DNA of 64,000 nucleotides from Streptomyces sp. 3214.6 (GCF_900129855.1 NZ_LT670819.1:5642001-5706000), one strand, 5' to 3'. Counted from the first letter of the stretch, positions 24,330 through 33,668 are shown. Program-made: numbers and translations. The notes: generated from the letters alone by a model not told the origin.

Positions 24330-24569
24330 GGCTTGCTGCGTTATCTCCGCCACGGCGCTCCGACGCCGGCCCAAGCGGCCGGGGCCGATCTGATGGACAT
24401 CCAGGAAATGCTTGGCCACTCCTCGATCACCATCACGGCCGACACCTGTACGAGCCTGCCCCCCCCCGAAGCGGACTTGGCGATCGCCGAGGCCGCAGCC
24501 CGGCTCGTCCCGCGCGCCCGCGTCACCTCCGACGACACCGCCAGCGAATCGGAACCCGAGGCCGAATAG
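24330..24569 (+). pseudogene. C-terminal fragment of a tyrosine-recombinase integrase
   Basis: The frame encodes LRHGAPTPAQAAGADLMDIQEMLGHSSITITADT then a tail ending SESEPEAE. The LGHSSIxxTxDT motif is the last catalytic block of phage-type integrases, but the catalytic Tyr position reads Cys (DTCTSL) and everything upstream of LRHG is missing. Remnant of the integrase that used the tRNA-Arg site. Confidence 0.75.
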
Positions 24570-24604
24570 AACGGCTCCCCGAGGGAGAAACCCCAGTTCA
24601 GCGG

Positions 24605-24629
24605 CTCATGTGTGCCGAATCCGTTCCGG
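24605..24629. repeat. 25-bp island repeat, copy 1
   Basis: The 25-bp sequence beginning CTCATGTGTGCC and ending GTTCCGG is repeated exactly at 33450-33474. Copy 1 follows the integrase fragment; copy 2 follows tRNA repeat C. Likely a shared terminal segment of related integrated elements. Confidence 0.8.
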
Positions 24630-24810
24630 AGGTGCCTCGTGGCAGGGCGTCCGCGATTCGTTCCGCGGCCTCCAGCAACGGGATGCGGCCTACGCGGCAC
24701 GTCCGGTGCGGTCCCCGCACGGGAGCGTGATCTCGGCACAAGGGGACTCGGGCGGCGGTAACCCCGCGCCGGGTATGTCATTCGGCAGGGGGTTACCGCG
24801 TGCCGGTGTG

Positions 24811-26826
24811 TCATTCGGCCCTGATGTCGTCCACGTACACGATGCCCTTGGTCGCCGCGCCGCTCCCATGGACGAGGTACAGATTGAACGCCGTCACCTT
24901 GGCGAGGTGAGCCGCGTCGAGCACGGCTCCGGCGTGTGCGGTGTCCCAGGGAGCGGGCGTGAACTCGCTGAAGAGTGCCCTGACCTCCTGCCCGCTCGTG
25001 TCGGTCAGCGGAACCTGGTACCAGAAATCGACTCCGCCGGCGACGATCTGGAGCGCGCCGCCGTTTGCGGAACCGTCGCCCCGCAGCCACAGCGCGAGGG
25101 ACGTGAAGTCGGACCAGTCCGCGTCGACCGGCTTGCCTGTGCCGGTGTACTCGGCGACGGTGAAGTCGTACGCGTAGGCCAGTCCGTAGGAGCCCGAGGA
25201 CTTGTGGTCGGCCGACAGGGTGAGGGTGTGGGAGTTGACATGGGTGTACGCCTCGCTCAGGGCGACATCGTCTCCGGCGTATCCCTCGAAGTCGTCGACC
25301 CAGCCGGCAGGCAGCGGTTGGACCTCGGCGAGGAGGACCACGGCCGAGTCGGTGAGCGTCTTGCCGTCCACCCGCGCGCTCACGGTGAGGGTCACCGAGC
25401 GGTTGTTCCGCGTGGCCGGGTCGATCGACCAGTCGCCCGAGTAGAAGCCGTCGGCGTCGAGGCGTAGCCGTCTGGCGCGTCCGCCGTTCACGGAATAGGT
25501 GACCCGGCTCGCCCTCGCGGGTGTGACACGCACCCGGACGGTGGTCTTGGAGGCCGTTACGCGCTGCCGGTCCGTAGGGGTCACGAGGTGCAGGAACGGG
25601 GCGTTCCTGACAGCGGTGGTGCGAGCGGAGTACACCCCCCGGAGATCGGCGGCGAACAGGGTGTAGGGGTCCTGGTGGTAGGCGACGAAGTCCGGCAGCA
25701 GGACGTGGCCCGGGTATGGGACATAAGCACGTTTGGTGCCCCCGAAGTTGGCCCAGGTGAGCATGTACGTCATCTGACGGGCCAGCGGGTCCGCCTGGAT
25801 GGCCTGCGACAGCTGGGTGAACCACTGAAGGTTGCGGACCTCGGTGCCGCCCTCCCCGAACTCGGTGAAGGCCGGAGCCTTGCCTCGCTCGTTCGCCAGC
25901 CGGACCACCATCGCCAGATCCTTCACCACACCGTCCAGCCAGGGGGTCGGTCCGGCGTTTTCGTCGTAGGAGTCGTAGCCGAGGACATCGACGAAACGGT
26001 CGCCGGGGTAGGTCTTCAGGTAGCCGGCCGGGTCGCCTCCGAAACTCGAGTTGGGCGAGTAGGCGTAGAGCAGGTTGTGGACGCCCCTGGTGTCGCGCAG
26101 GTACTCGACGGTGTAGCGGAACAGCTCGATGAACTCGGCCGAGGTGGTGTGGCCGGCGCCCCACCAGAACCAGGCTCCGTTGTTCTCGTGGAAGGGGCGG
26201 AAGACGACCGGGATCGCGGTGCCGTCCGGCCGTCGTGCGCCCTTGACCGCCTTCGCGATGCGGTCGAGGAAGGCGTTGAAGTCCGCGTGTTTCGCGCCTC
26301 CGGGAAGGATCTGGCTGACCACTCGCCCCGTTGTGTCGTAGAAGTTCTCGCCGGTGACGAAGTTCGGCATGTGAGCGCTGAGGGTGTTGATCCCGCCGCG
26401 TGCGTCCCCCTGCCGGATGCACCGGCTGAGCGCGGCGATGTTCTCGGCTTCGGTCCCGCCCTCGACGCCGGGGCGTTCGTCGCCGTCGAGGATGAGCGTG
26501 TCCCAGCCGAAGACCGCGGGGTAGTCGTCCACCGCCGCCCTGGTGTCGGACGCCTTGCCGTCGGGGGTGGTGAAAGTGAAGCCATAGGTGAGGTCGTGCT
26601 GGTGACCGAACAGGATGCCTTTGCCCTGCTGCCGCTTCAGGTACGCGAACAGCGCGCGGGTGGCGGGGGTCGCCTTGACGTCGACGATCCGGACCGGCGC
26701 CGGCGCGCCGGCGAGCGCAGTCGGGGAGGTCGCCGCGGCGGCCACCGATCTCCGGGTGCCGGCTGCCGCGGCGACCGTGGCGCCGAGGAGGATGAACGTG
26801 CGACGGTTCAGGGGAGAGCTGGGCAT
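24811..26826 (-). CDS. Tat-exported GH26 beta-mannanase with C-terminal carbohydrate-binding domain
   Basis: A 671-residue enzyme: twin-arginine signal (NRRTFILLGATVAAAAG, residues 7-30), GH26 catalytic domain about 45-380 with acid/base Glu214 in FRPFHENNGAWFWWG and nucleophile Glu322 in FTEFGEGG, an immunoglobulin-like segment about 400-500, and a terminal sugar-binding jelly roll (VDDFEGYAGDDVALSEAY to VYVDDIRAE). It cleaves beta-1,4-mannan outside the cell. ATG 26826; upstream open frame is not coding-like. It is a lone gene inside the island, apparently cargo. Confidence 0.94.
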   Translation of the reverse strand: MPSSPLNRRTFILLGATVAAAAGTRRSVAAAATSPTALAGAPAPVRIVDVKATPATRALFAYLKRQQGKGILFGHQHDLTYGFTFTTPDGKASDTRAAVDDYPAVFGWDTLILDGDERPGVEGGTEAENIAALSRCIRQGDARGGINTLSAHMPNFVTGENFYDTTGRVVSQILPGGAKHADFNAFLDRIAKAVKGARRPDGTAIPVVFRPFHENNGAWFWWGAGHTTSAEFIELFRYTVEYLRDTRGVHNLLYAYSPNSSFGGDPAGYLKTYPGDRFVDVLGYDSYDENAGPTPWLDGVVKDLAMVVRLANERGKAPAFTEFGEGGTEVRNLQWFTQLSQAIQADPLARQMTYMLTWANFGGTKRAYVPYPGHVLLPDFVAYHQDPYTLFAADLRGVYSARTTAVRNAPFLHLVTPTDRQRVTASKTTVRVRVTPARASRVTYSVNGGRARRLRLDADGFYSGDWSIDPATRNNRSVTLTVSARVDGKTLTDSAVVLLAEVQPLPAGWVDDFEGYAGDDVALSEAYTHVNSHTLTLSADHKSSGSYGLAYAYDFTVAEYTGTGKPVDADWSDFTSLALWLRGDGSANGGALQIVAGGVDFWYQVPLTDTSGQEVRALFSEFTPAPWDTAHAGAVLDAAHLAKVTAFNLYLVHGSGAATKGIVYVDDIRAE

Positions 26827-27509
26827 GTGTGTCTCCGTTTGACGTGGCGATCTCTCGCCAGGGCGAGGTGACCCCCCCGGGGGGCCGGGGTGCCCCGCCC
26901 CGAGGGGTGTCGTGGTCCGCCCCCGTCGGCGGCGCCAGGCGTCGTCAGGCACGGCGCTTGTCGCCGTAGTCGTATGCCGGGCCGGGGGTACTCGGGTAGC
27001 TGTGGACAGGCGGCTGCTCGGCCTGCTCAGTCGGCCGTCGAACAGTCGTCGCACTCCGGGGGACGAGCCGTCTTCCACTCGCAGGTCTGCGACCCAGAGC
27101 CGTGACCCCGGCCCGGACTGCTTCGTGGCGCCTCGCGCGGACCCGTTGCAGGTGCAGCGCTGGAGGAAGAGGAACAGGAAGACGACGAGCGTGGGCACGA
27201 TGCGAGGACTGTCTCGGCCGTGAGGTCATCCCCGTGGGCTCCGAAGGGGATGACGAGTCGGAGCGACACTGGTCGCCGCTGCCCTGAGCATCCAGGGTCT
27301 GTAGGTCACTTGTGGGGGGTCCTTCCCGTGACGCGGTCGGCTGCAGGTAGATGGGGTCCTGGTCAGGGACATCCGCAACGCACGACACACGTGTGCTTCA
27401 AGTGGCGCTATTCGACTAGAGGTTGGGGAAAAAAGAAAGGCTAAGCGGCTCGCGAGACTCAGGCGCACCCTCCCGGTGATCGGCGACACCACGCGGCGCT
27501 CCCCCCTGT
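26827..27509. other. Long non-coding spacer upstream of the mannanase
   Basis: About 680 bp with no supportable gene. A CCCCCCCGGGGGG palindrome occurs near 26873. The open frames in it lack ribosome sites and family matches. No CebR-type TGGGAGCGCTCCCA box was found. Confidence 0.5.
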
Positions 27510-27524
27510 AACTAACTTTAATGT

Positions 27525-27544
27525 TACTAACTGTGATGTTAGTA
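27525..27544. promoter_or_regulatory. AT-rich 20-bp dyad upstream of the DUF234 ATPase
   Basis: TACTAAC-TGTGAT-GTTAGTA, perfect 7-bp arms, preceded by a related GTAACTAAC/GTTACTAAC pair at 27508-27531. It is 36 bp before the ATPase ATG and much richer in A+T than its surroundings. Likely promoter/operator. Confidence 0.6.
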
Positions 27545-27579
27545 TCTGTGGGGTTGCGTGGCACTGAGGAGGCGGCGGC

Positions 27580-28998
27580 ATGGCAGATTTCGTGGGCAGG
27601 CGGCACGAACTCGAGACGCTGGATCGCGAGCTCGGCAAGGTGGCGGCCGGGGTCGGTGGGGAGCGGCCCGGGCGGTGCGTGATGCTTCGAGGGCGCCGCC
27701 GGGTGGGTAAGTCGCGGTTGGTGGAGCGGTTCGCCGAGAGGTCCGGTGCGCCGTTCCTCTTCTACGCCGCCACAGGGGCGTCGCCGGGGGCGGACCTGGA
27801 GCGGCTCAGCCAGGATGCCCAGTCGTCCAGCCTTCCGCTGGCGAATCTGCTGTCCGCGGCCCGCCCGGCGAGTTGGGATGCGGCCTTCGACGTACTGGCG
27901 GCGGCACTGCCGCACGACCGGGCGAGCGTGGTGGTCATGGACGAGGTGCCCTATTTGATGGATGCGGAGGGCGCCTTCGAGGGCATGCTTCAGCGGGCCT
28001 GGGACCGTGTGCTGGAGAAGAAGCCGGTTCTGCTCGTTCTCATCGGTTCCGACCTGTCGATGATGGAGGCGCTGAACAGCTATGGACGCCCGTTCCACCA
28101 GCGCGGACGGGAGATGGTGCTGGGTCCGCTCAACCCGGCGGAGGTGGGCGAGATGCTCGGCCTCGATCCTGCTTCGGCCTTCGACGCGGCCTTGATCACC
28201 GGTGGACTGCCTCTGCTCTGTGCGGAGTGGACGCACGGCGCCGGGATGTGGGAGTTCCTGCAGGCGGCGCTCAGCGATCCGGTCTCGGCCTTGCTGGTGT
28301 CGGCGGAGCGCTCGCTCGCCGCAGAGTTCCCCCAGCAGGTCCAGGCACGCACCGTTCTCTCGGCGATCGGCAGCGGTGAGCGGACGTTCTCCAATATCGC
28401 CCGCGCCGCCGGCGGGATCGGGGCGACCCCGCTCCAGCGGTCGCTGGGGATCCTCGCGGAGAAACGGGTGATCGCGGCGGAGCTTCCCGTGTCCACCCGG
28501 CCTTCGAAGGATCGTCGCTACCGGGTCGCGGATCCCTACCTCCGCTTCTGGCTGAAGCTCCTCGGGCCGGCGATGGAAGAGATCGAGCGGGGCCGGGGGG
28601 ACCTGACACTGCGGCGCATCCGTGAAAACTGGACCAGCTGGCGCGGCAGGGCCATTGAACCTCTGGTGCGCGAGGCGCTGGCACGGCTGCTGCCTGACGC
28701 GAACCTCCCTGCCGCCCCCGCCATCGGCGGTTACTGGACCCGTACCAACGATGTGGAGATCGACATCGTGGGAGCGGACCGCGCGCCGATCGCCAAGGAA
28801 CTGTTGTTCGTCGGCTCGGTGAAGTGGCTGGAGAACTCCCCGTTCGACCGGCACGATCTCGCGGCTCTGCACCGGCACCGCGCCGCGCTCACACCTGCTC
28901 CCGTGCCTGTGATTGCTGTCTCGCGCAGCGGGACCGACTGCACGGGGCTCGACGCTGCGTACGGCCCGGCGGAACTCCTCGCGGCGTGGTCCTCCTGA
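27580..28998 (+). CDS. AAA-family ATPase with DUF234 C-terminal domain
   Basis: A 472-residue protein: Walker A-like LRGRRRVGKSRLVERFAE (residues about 36-53), Walker B VVVMDEVPYLMD, an HTH-like middle part (SNIARAAGGIGATPLQRSLGILAEKRVI), then DUF234 with a PD-(D/E)xK-nuclease-like pattern (VEIDIVGADR, then KELLFVGSVKW). These proteins are common in archaea and bacteria and are suspected of roles in mobile elements or defence; no reaction is proven. A 108-bp piece of this gene is also found at 22272. Confidence 0.9.
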   Translation: MADFVGRRHELETLDRELGKVAAGVGGERPGRCVMLRGRRRVGKSRLVERFAERSGAPFLFYAATGASPGADLERLSQDAQSSSLPLANLLSAARPASWDAAFDVLAAALPHDRASVVVMDEVPYLMDAEGAFEGMLQRAWDRVLEKKPVLLVLIGSDLSMMEALNSYGRPFHQRGREMVLGPLNPAEVGEMLGLDPASAFDAALITGGLPLLCAEWTHGAGMWEFLQAALSDPVSALLVSAERSLAAEFPQQVQARTVLSAIGSGERTFSNIARAAGGIGATPLQRSLGILAEKRVIAAELPVSTRPSKDRRYRVADPYLRFWLKLLGPAMEEIERGRGDLTLRRIRENWTSWRGRAIEPLVREALARLLPDANLPAAPAIGGYWTRTNDVEIDIVGADRAPIAKELLFVGSVKWLENSPFDRHDLAALHRHRAALTPAPVPVIAVSRSGTDCTGLDAAYGPAELLAAWSS

Positions 28999-29106
28999 GC
29001 ATGCCGGCACACGTGTGGGTGCCAGGTGTCTATGGCCTGTCGCCCCATTCGGATCGGCCGAGCCTCCGGCGCACCGCGCCGGTGACGTCCTTCCGCTCAC
29101 GCAAAC

Positions 29107-29131
29107 GGCCCCGGACGAAGAGTCCGAGGCC
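29107..29131 (+). terminator. Terminator hairpin downstream of the DUF234 ATPase
   Basis: GGCCCCGGAC (29107-29116) pairs with GTCCGAGGCC (29122-29131), one mismatch, 5-nt loop. A second hairpin CTGGGG/CCCCAG follows at about 29147-29163. Confidence 0.65.
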
Positions 29132-29180
29132 GAGCAAGAGCCTTCACTGGGGGACAAACCCCAGGTCAGAGCGGTAACGC
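29132..29180 (+). pseudogene. Integrase C-terminal tail remnant next to attachment copy B
   Basis: One frame reads ESEAEQEPSLGDKPQVRA and parallels the tail after the integrase fragment at 24540-24600 (SESEPEAE, then CCCCGAGGGAGAAACCCCAG versus ACTGGGGGACAAACCCCAGG). This is where an integrase gene would end, directly before the tRNA repeat at 29184. Confidence 0.45.
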
Positions 29181-29183
29181 GTG

Positions 29184-29252
29184 GTGCCCCCGGCAGGATT
29201 CGAACCTGCGACACCCGCTTTGGGAGTTTTCCCTGGGCGGGGCTGTGACCTG
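29184..29252 (-). repeat. tRNA-Arg 3'-end copy B plus element-specific flank
   Basis: 29184-29226 matches the last 43 nt of the tRNA-Arg gene with one substitution; 29227-29252 (TTTTCCCTGGGCG and on) matches the flank of copy C with one substitution. So copies B and C are the same type of junction. Confidence 0.88.
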
Positions 29253-29274
29253 GGGGAACGCCGCCGGAGTGAGG

Positions 29275-30483
29275 TCAGCCGCGCCACTCCACCAGGAGCA
29301 GCGTCGCGTCATCCGTGGTGTGTCCGCCCCGCGCCCGCTTGAGCGTGTGGGACAGGGAGCGTGCCACCGCCCGGATTCCGCGGCCGGTTCTCTCCAACTG
29401 GTTCACCCACTCGATCATCTGCTCCTCCCCGAACTCCTCCTCCCCGGCACCGTGCTCCTCGACCAGCCCGTCGGTGAAGCACAGGAGGCGGTCCCCCGGC
29501 TCCAGTTTCATCTCGCTCGTCTGCGGCTGCGGACCCCCGAGGCCGACAGGGAGGGTCGTCGGACCGGTCAGCCGCAGTGTGACGCGGTGATCACGCACGA
29601 GCATCGGTGACGGGTGCCCGGCGTTGACCCACTGAAGATGTCCCGTCGTGGTGTCCAGCTGCAGCATCTGCGCGGTGACGAAGTGCTCGGGGCCGAACTG
29701 GTCCGCCACAGCGCGGTCCATGAAGGCGTAGATCTCCGGCAGCCCGGTGCCGGCGCGGCGGGCGTGGCGGTAGGAGCCGATGGCCACGGTCGCCATCGTG
29801 GCCGCGTCCAGTCCGTGCCCCATCGCGTCGATCATGGCCACGTGGAGGACGTCTCCGTTGAGGGCGTAGTCGAAGCTGTCACCCGCCACGTCATAGGTGG
29901 GTTCCAGGATCCCGGCCACGGCGACCCGAGGCATGATCATCGCCAGCGGTGGCAGCAGGGCCCACTGGATCTCGGCGGCGACGCTTATCGGTTCCCTGCG
30001 TCGGACACCGAAGAAGAGGTCGGAGTAGCCGTTCTTGGTCACGAGCAGGTCGGCCACGAGGCCGGCGATCCTGTGCAGGATGCGGCGGTCGTCGTCATCG
30101 ATGCTGTCCAGCGTCACTGCCATGACCCCGACCTGGTCGCCGCCGTCCAGCAGCGGCAGGAAGATTCGCACGCCGTCGTCTTCGGGCAGCTCGACGGGGT
30201 GAGCGTCCAGAAAGCAGCGGCCTGCCTCGGAGACGTCGATCGCCTGCGGTTCGCCGTCCATGAGGCCGTCGCCAGGCAAGGGTACGAGCAGCAGTTGGTC
30301 GTAGTCCTGCAGCAGCACCTGCGGTCGGCGGCCCCCTAGCCGCTCCACCACGTCGGCGACCAAGGGCCCGATGAGATGGGGCGGCAGTTCATGCGCGCGA
30401 TCGAGGACCTCTCCCAGCAGAGCTTCCCCGAAGCTCTCGGAGCGGTCCGCGCGCTGTCCGGCCGTCATCCCCTCACCCGCCAT
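29275..30483 (-). CDS. SpoIIE/PP2C-family serine phosphatase with N-terminal sensor domain
   Basis: A protein of about 402 residues: GAF-like domain (residues about 15-170) and a SpoIIE phosphatase domain (about 185-400) with metal-binding AGDSFDYALNGDVLHVAMIDAMGHGLDAATMA, NAGHPSPML and DDATLLLVEW. Such phosphatases dephosphorylate anti-sigma-antagonist proteins in sigB-type stress cascades. The start is ambiguous: a duplicated GACCATGGCGGGTGAG gives ATGs at 30483 and GTG 30492, and ATG 30468 follows. A STAS-domain gene lies 0.9 kb upstream on the same strand and may be its partner. Confidence 0.9.
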   Translation of the reverse strand: MAGEGMTAGQRADRSESFGEALLGEVLDRAHELPPHLIGPLVADVVERLGGRRPQVLLQDYDQLLLVPLPGDGLMDGEPQAIDVSEAGRCFLDAHPVELPEDDGVRIFLPLLDGGDQVGVMAVTLDSIDDDDRRILHRIAGLVADLLVTKNGYSDLFFGVRRREPISVAAEIQWALLPPLAMIMPRVAVAGILEPTYDVAGDSFDYALNGDVLHVAMIDAMGHGLDAATMATVAIGSYRHARRAGTGLPEIYAFMDRAVADQFGPEHFVTAQMLQLDTTTGHLQWVNAGHPSPMLVRDHRVTLRLTGPTTLPVGLGGPQPQTSEMKLEPGDRLLCFTDGLVEEHGAGEEEFGEEQMIEWVNQLERTGRGIRAVARSLSHTLKRARGGHTTDDATLLLVEWRG

Positions 30484-30625
30484 GGTCCTCACCCGCCATG
30501 GTCCGAGTCGATCGGAGCGGCGGGCTGGGACGGCGCAGGATCCACCAATGTCATCGCTCCATCGAGGGGTCGTAGGCGCCCCCGGGCGCCGGCCCCGTCA
30601 CCCGGGCCCGTCCGGATCGGGCCTC

Positions 30626-31138
30626 TCACCGGAGTCCGGACCCTCCTTCCGACTCCCATGCGTCCTGTCCGTCGAGACCGCTCTCGGCGAGTGCCAGCAG
30701 GCGCGGAGCCGACAGGGGGTTTTCTGGATCGGCGGCAGCGGTCAGCAGCCGGGTGGCCGCACCAGCCGGCTCGTCCGGGGGGATCACCAGCAGTTCCCAG
30801 CGTCCCACGGTGCCGCACTCCACGGTGATGGCATGCGCCTCGGCGGCGAAATCGGTCAGGACCACCTCGATCACATGGCCGGGCGCCATTACCTCCTTCG
30901 GGGCATCGGGCCAGGCGGCGGTACCCACGGTCACGCGCGTGACGGTGCCGATGCTCGGATCCAAGGAGCCGACCAGCACGGGCAGCTCCAGTTCCAGTGC
31001 GTCGCAGCGCGGCCACCATGCGCCGTCCAGCGGGCCATGGCTGACGTCCGGCGTGAGGCGCAGCCGGGGCAAAGGCATCCGGTAGGAGTGTCCGTCACCT
31101 GGCGCCGTACCTTCGGCGGGCTCTGTGATGGCGTTCAT
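30626..31138 (-). CDS. DUF5994 family protein
   Basis: A 170-residue soluble protein with the DUF5994 pattern: RLRLTPDVSHGPLDGAWWPRCDALELELPVLVGSLD, then WELLVIPPDEPAGAATRLLTAA. The family is restricted to actinomycetes and has no known function, but it recurs beside SpoIIE phosphatases and STAS proteins, as it does here between both. Same strand as its neighbours. Confidence 0.88.
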   Translation of the reverse strand: MNAITEPAEGTAPGDGHSYRMPLPRLRLTPDVSHGPLDGAWWPRCDALELELPVLVGSLDPSIGTVTRVTVGTAAWPDAPKEVMAPGHVIEVVLTDFAAEAHAITVECGTVGRWELLVIPPDEPAGAATRLLTAAADPENPLSAPRLLALAESGLDGQDAWESEGGSGLR

Positions 31139-31392
31139 CGTGCGATCCCATTCCGGGCGGTTTCCGGCTGCCCGTGCCTGTCACTCGCCGGGAACGGCGC
31201 CGCCGTGATCGTGCGCCCGACAGTTCTCGGTACCTGTCAGGCTACTCCCGGCCGTGGCAAGCGGCGTGGCGCGCAGCCATCGCGTGGAGAGGCAGACAGC
31301 CATCGCGTCGGGACACGTCCGTACGGTGGACGACGGGTGGCGTGACGGCCCTGGCCGGGTACGACCCGCCGGCTCATCGCTCCTCTGCCACA

Positions 31393-32367
31393 TCATCGGC
31401 GTGCCGAGGGCTGCCCTTCGGAGGACAGGGTCAACACGCAGGGGGCGACGGGGCCGGGCAGCCCGACGACCTCGCCCATGTTCTGCCAGCCCCAGGACGA
31501 GAAGGCGGCTTGTCCTGCCTGGTCGGCAGGATGCAGCAGGGTGACCCCGAGGGAGGATCGCAGCTCTGTGAGCAGACGCTGTTGCAGGCGGCGGGCGACA
31601 TCGCGGTGCTGAGCGTGCGGATGGGCCACGACCTGGGTGAGGACGACGAACCGTGCGCGGGAGGTGAGCCGCTGGATGAGCTCCTGGAGCGTTCCGTCGA
31701 ACCCTCGGCGGCCGGAGCCGTCGGGGCCCACCGGAAAACCGAAGGCGCAACCGACCAGCACCGTCGTCTCGGCGACCAGCAGGGCGAAGCCGGGGCGATG
31801 GGCAGTGACCGCCAAGCGGTGCAGGAAGTCTCCGCGGTCGTGGTACGCCTCGCCGGCGGTGCCCGCGACGGACTCCGCAGCCAGGTCCACGATGTCCTCG
31901 CGCATGTCTTCTGCCTGCCAGCGGGTCAGCCGGCGAAGGCGAATCCCGTCCCTGAGGACCGGCTGATCCGGCCGACGAGCGGAGTCCTCGGGCGCCCGCG
32001 TCGCGGTACTCAGGAGGCCCCCGGATGCGGCGGGCGGCACGGGACTCAGGGGGGCCGTAAGGAGCAGCGAAGTCGATCCGGTGGCATCGAGGAGCCGGGA
32101 GATCTGCGCGCACGGATGTTGCAGCCGCAGCCGAGCGTGGACCCGGCTGGCGCGCCGTGATGCCGACAGGAGGACGTCCAAGCCCCTGGCGTCGCAGGAG
32201 CCGACCGTGGTCAGGTCGATGTCGATCACGGTGACACCGTCCAGCAGACACTGCTCCACTGCGGCCCGCAGCAGCGGCGTCGTGGCCGGCCCGATGTCGC
32301 CGGCAAGCGTGACGAGCGTCCGCTCTCCTCGGTTCCGCCGATGGATGTCCAGCCGGGAAAAGGCCAT
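31393..32367 (-). CDS. STAS-domain protein fused to an acetyltransferase-like domain
   Basis: A 324-residue protein. Residues 1-105 are a STAS domain (RTLVTLAGDIGPATTPLLRAAVEQCLLDGVTVIDIDLTTVGSCDARGLDVLL) with the Ser/Cys site of anti-sigma antagonists in the GSCDARG loop. After a Pro-rich linker, residues about 145-315 resemble GNAT acetyltransferases (LTQVVAHPHAQHRDVARRLQQRLL, then LLHPADQAGQAAFSSWGWQNMGEVVG). The fusion suggests a stress-signalling switch with its own modifying domain. ATG 32367 follows GGGGAGG. Confidence 0.8.
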   Translation of the reverse strand: MAFSRLDIHRRNRGERTLVTLAGDIGPATTPLLRAAVEQCLLDGVTVIDIDLTTVGSCDARGLDVLLSASRRASRVHARLRLQHPCAQISRLLDATGSTSLLLTAPLSPVPPAASGGLLSTATRAPEDSARRPDQPVLRDGIRLRRLTRWQAEDMREDIVDLAAESVAGTAGEAYHDRGDFLHRLAVTAHRPGFALLVAETTVLVGCAFGFPVGPDGSGRRGFDGTLQELIQRLTSRARFVVLTQVVAHPHAQHRDVARRLQQRLLTELRSSLGVTLLHPADQAGQAAFSSWGWQNMGEVVGLPGPVAPCVLTLSSEGQPSARR

Positions 32368-32705
32368 CACGCCTCCCCTCGGCATGGTTGCGGACCTGCA
32401 CGGGTACTCAGCGCGGCCCCTGCCATGATGAGCTTGCGCGGAGTTGCTTCGACCGCGGCGGACATGACTGCCGACCCGCCTCCGCGCCGACCACTGGGGC
32501 GGCCCGGGGTTCGTCTCTCGCCGAGGACGACCCGGCGGGGCGGCCGGAGTGCGTGGTGCCCTCGGTACTTCAACCGTACGTCGGCCGCAACCGGAAGCGG
32601 TTGGAAGAAGACTGTGCTCAGAGGGGGCAGGATGGCCGCGTCTCGTTCTCGTCAAGGAAGAACCTCATGCAGCGCGACCGCCGATCTGCACGACCTCCTG
32701 GTGGA

Positions 32706-33190
32706 AGTCTGACCCTGCGGCAACTTGCCCTGCTGTTCGGCATCTCGAAATCCGCAGCCGACCGCGTCATCGCGCATCTCGGGCCGCTCCGGCCCCGCAA
32801 GCGGTTCCGCAAGGACGCAGTCCTCATCATGGACGGAACCCTGGTGCCCACCCGCGACCACACGGTCGCCGAACAGTCCAAGAATTACCGGTACTCCACC
32901 AACCACCAGGTCGTCATCGACGCGGACAGCAGGCTGGTCGTCGTGATCGGCCGACCGCTTCCGGGTAACCGTGCAGACTGCAAGGCATGGGAGGAATCCG
33001 GGGCCAAGGCCGCAGTCGGCCACACCATGACGATCGCAGACGGCGGTTATCCCAGCACCGGCCTCGTGATGCCCTGCCCCACCGGCGACGAAAGGGAGAG
33101 GAACTCCTGACTGGAAGCAGGCCAACAACAGGTCGCACAAACAGGTCCGCGCGCCTGTCGAGCACGCCCTCGCCCGCATGAAGGCTTCAG
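32706..33190 (+). pseudogene. IS5-type transposase remnant (DDE_Tnp_4)
   Basis: One frame runs LTLRQLALLFGISKSAADRVI, then VLIMDGTLVPTRDHTVAEQSKNYRYSTNHQVVIDADSRLVVVIGRPLPGNRADCKAW and MTIADGGYP, with the DG and DGGY catalytic positions of IS5/IS1381-like transposases. After a stop at 33110 another frame continues with DWKQANNRSHKQVRAPVEHALARMK. The start, the end and the terminal repeats are missing, so it is inactive. The 32368-32705 spacer upstream has no gene. Confidence 0.8.
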
Positions 33191-33302
33191 GTTCCCCCGG
33201 AGAGGACGCCGAGCGGACGTAGTGGCACGCGTGGGGCACGGCGCCTGAAACGGCTAAGGGCCGGCCTGGGAGGAAACCCCTCCTGAGCTGACCCTTATCC
33301 GT

Positions 33303-33371
33303 GTGCCCCCGGCAGGATTCGAACCTGCGACACCCGCTTTAGGAGTTTTCCCTGGGCGAGGCTGTGACCTG
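33303..33371 (-). repeat. tRNA-Arg 3'-end copy C plus element-specific flank
   Basis: 33303-33345 is an exact copy of the last 43 nt of the tRNA-Arg gene; 33346-33371 is the flank shared with copy B. It separates the SpoIIE/STAS module from the toxin-antitoxin module. Confidence 0.9.
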
Positions 33372-33449
33372 CGTAAATGTAGCCTCCAGTGCACCTGACC
33401 TGCGAAATCACTCCTCCACGGTTCTCGCGTGTTCCCAGCCATTCCCGGC

Positions 33450-33474
33450 CTCATGTGTGCCGAATCCGTTCCGG
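33450..33474. repeat. 25-bp island repeat, copy 2
   Basis: Exact second copy of 24605-24629, here 80 bp after tRNA copy C. The surrounding 33191-33668 region holds no gene. Confidence 0.8.
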
Positions 33475-33668
33475 CCGGCCACTTGGTTGGGGGCGGTACC
33501 TGTTGACGAGGACGACCAGGCGGACGCCGTAAGAACTGCCGCTGTCGCTCGGCGGCCAGGCTGACGGATGCCCCGCTCTCGTCCCAAAGTTGTGAGCGCT
33601 GCAGGCGGAAACCCGTAGCCTGGCTGGGACCAGCAGTACGCAGCCCGATGCATGCGGAGGGGATGCCG

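Noticed and set aside
26873..26890. CCCCCCCGGGGGG palindrome as a mannanase operator or terminator
   Set aside because: Homopolymer palindrome in GC-rich spacer with no loop geometry or known regulator motif; too unspecific to call.
28913..29248. Protein frame ending GRIRTCDTRFG across the tRNA repeat
   Set aside because: This peptide is the well-known translation of tRNA 3'-end DNA; the frame runs through a terminator hairpin and the attachment repeat and is not a gene.
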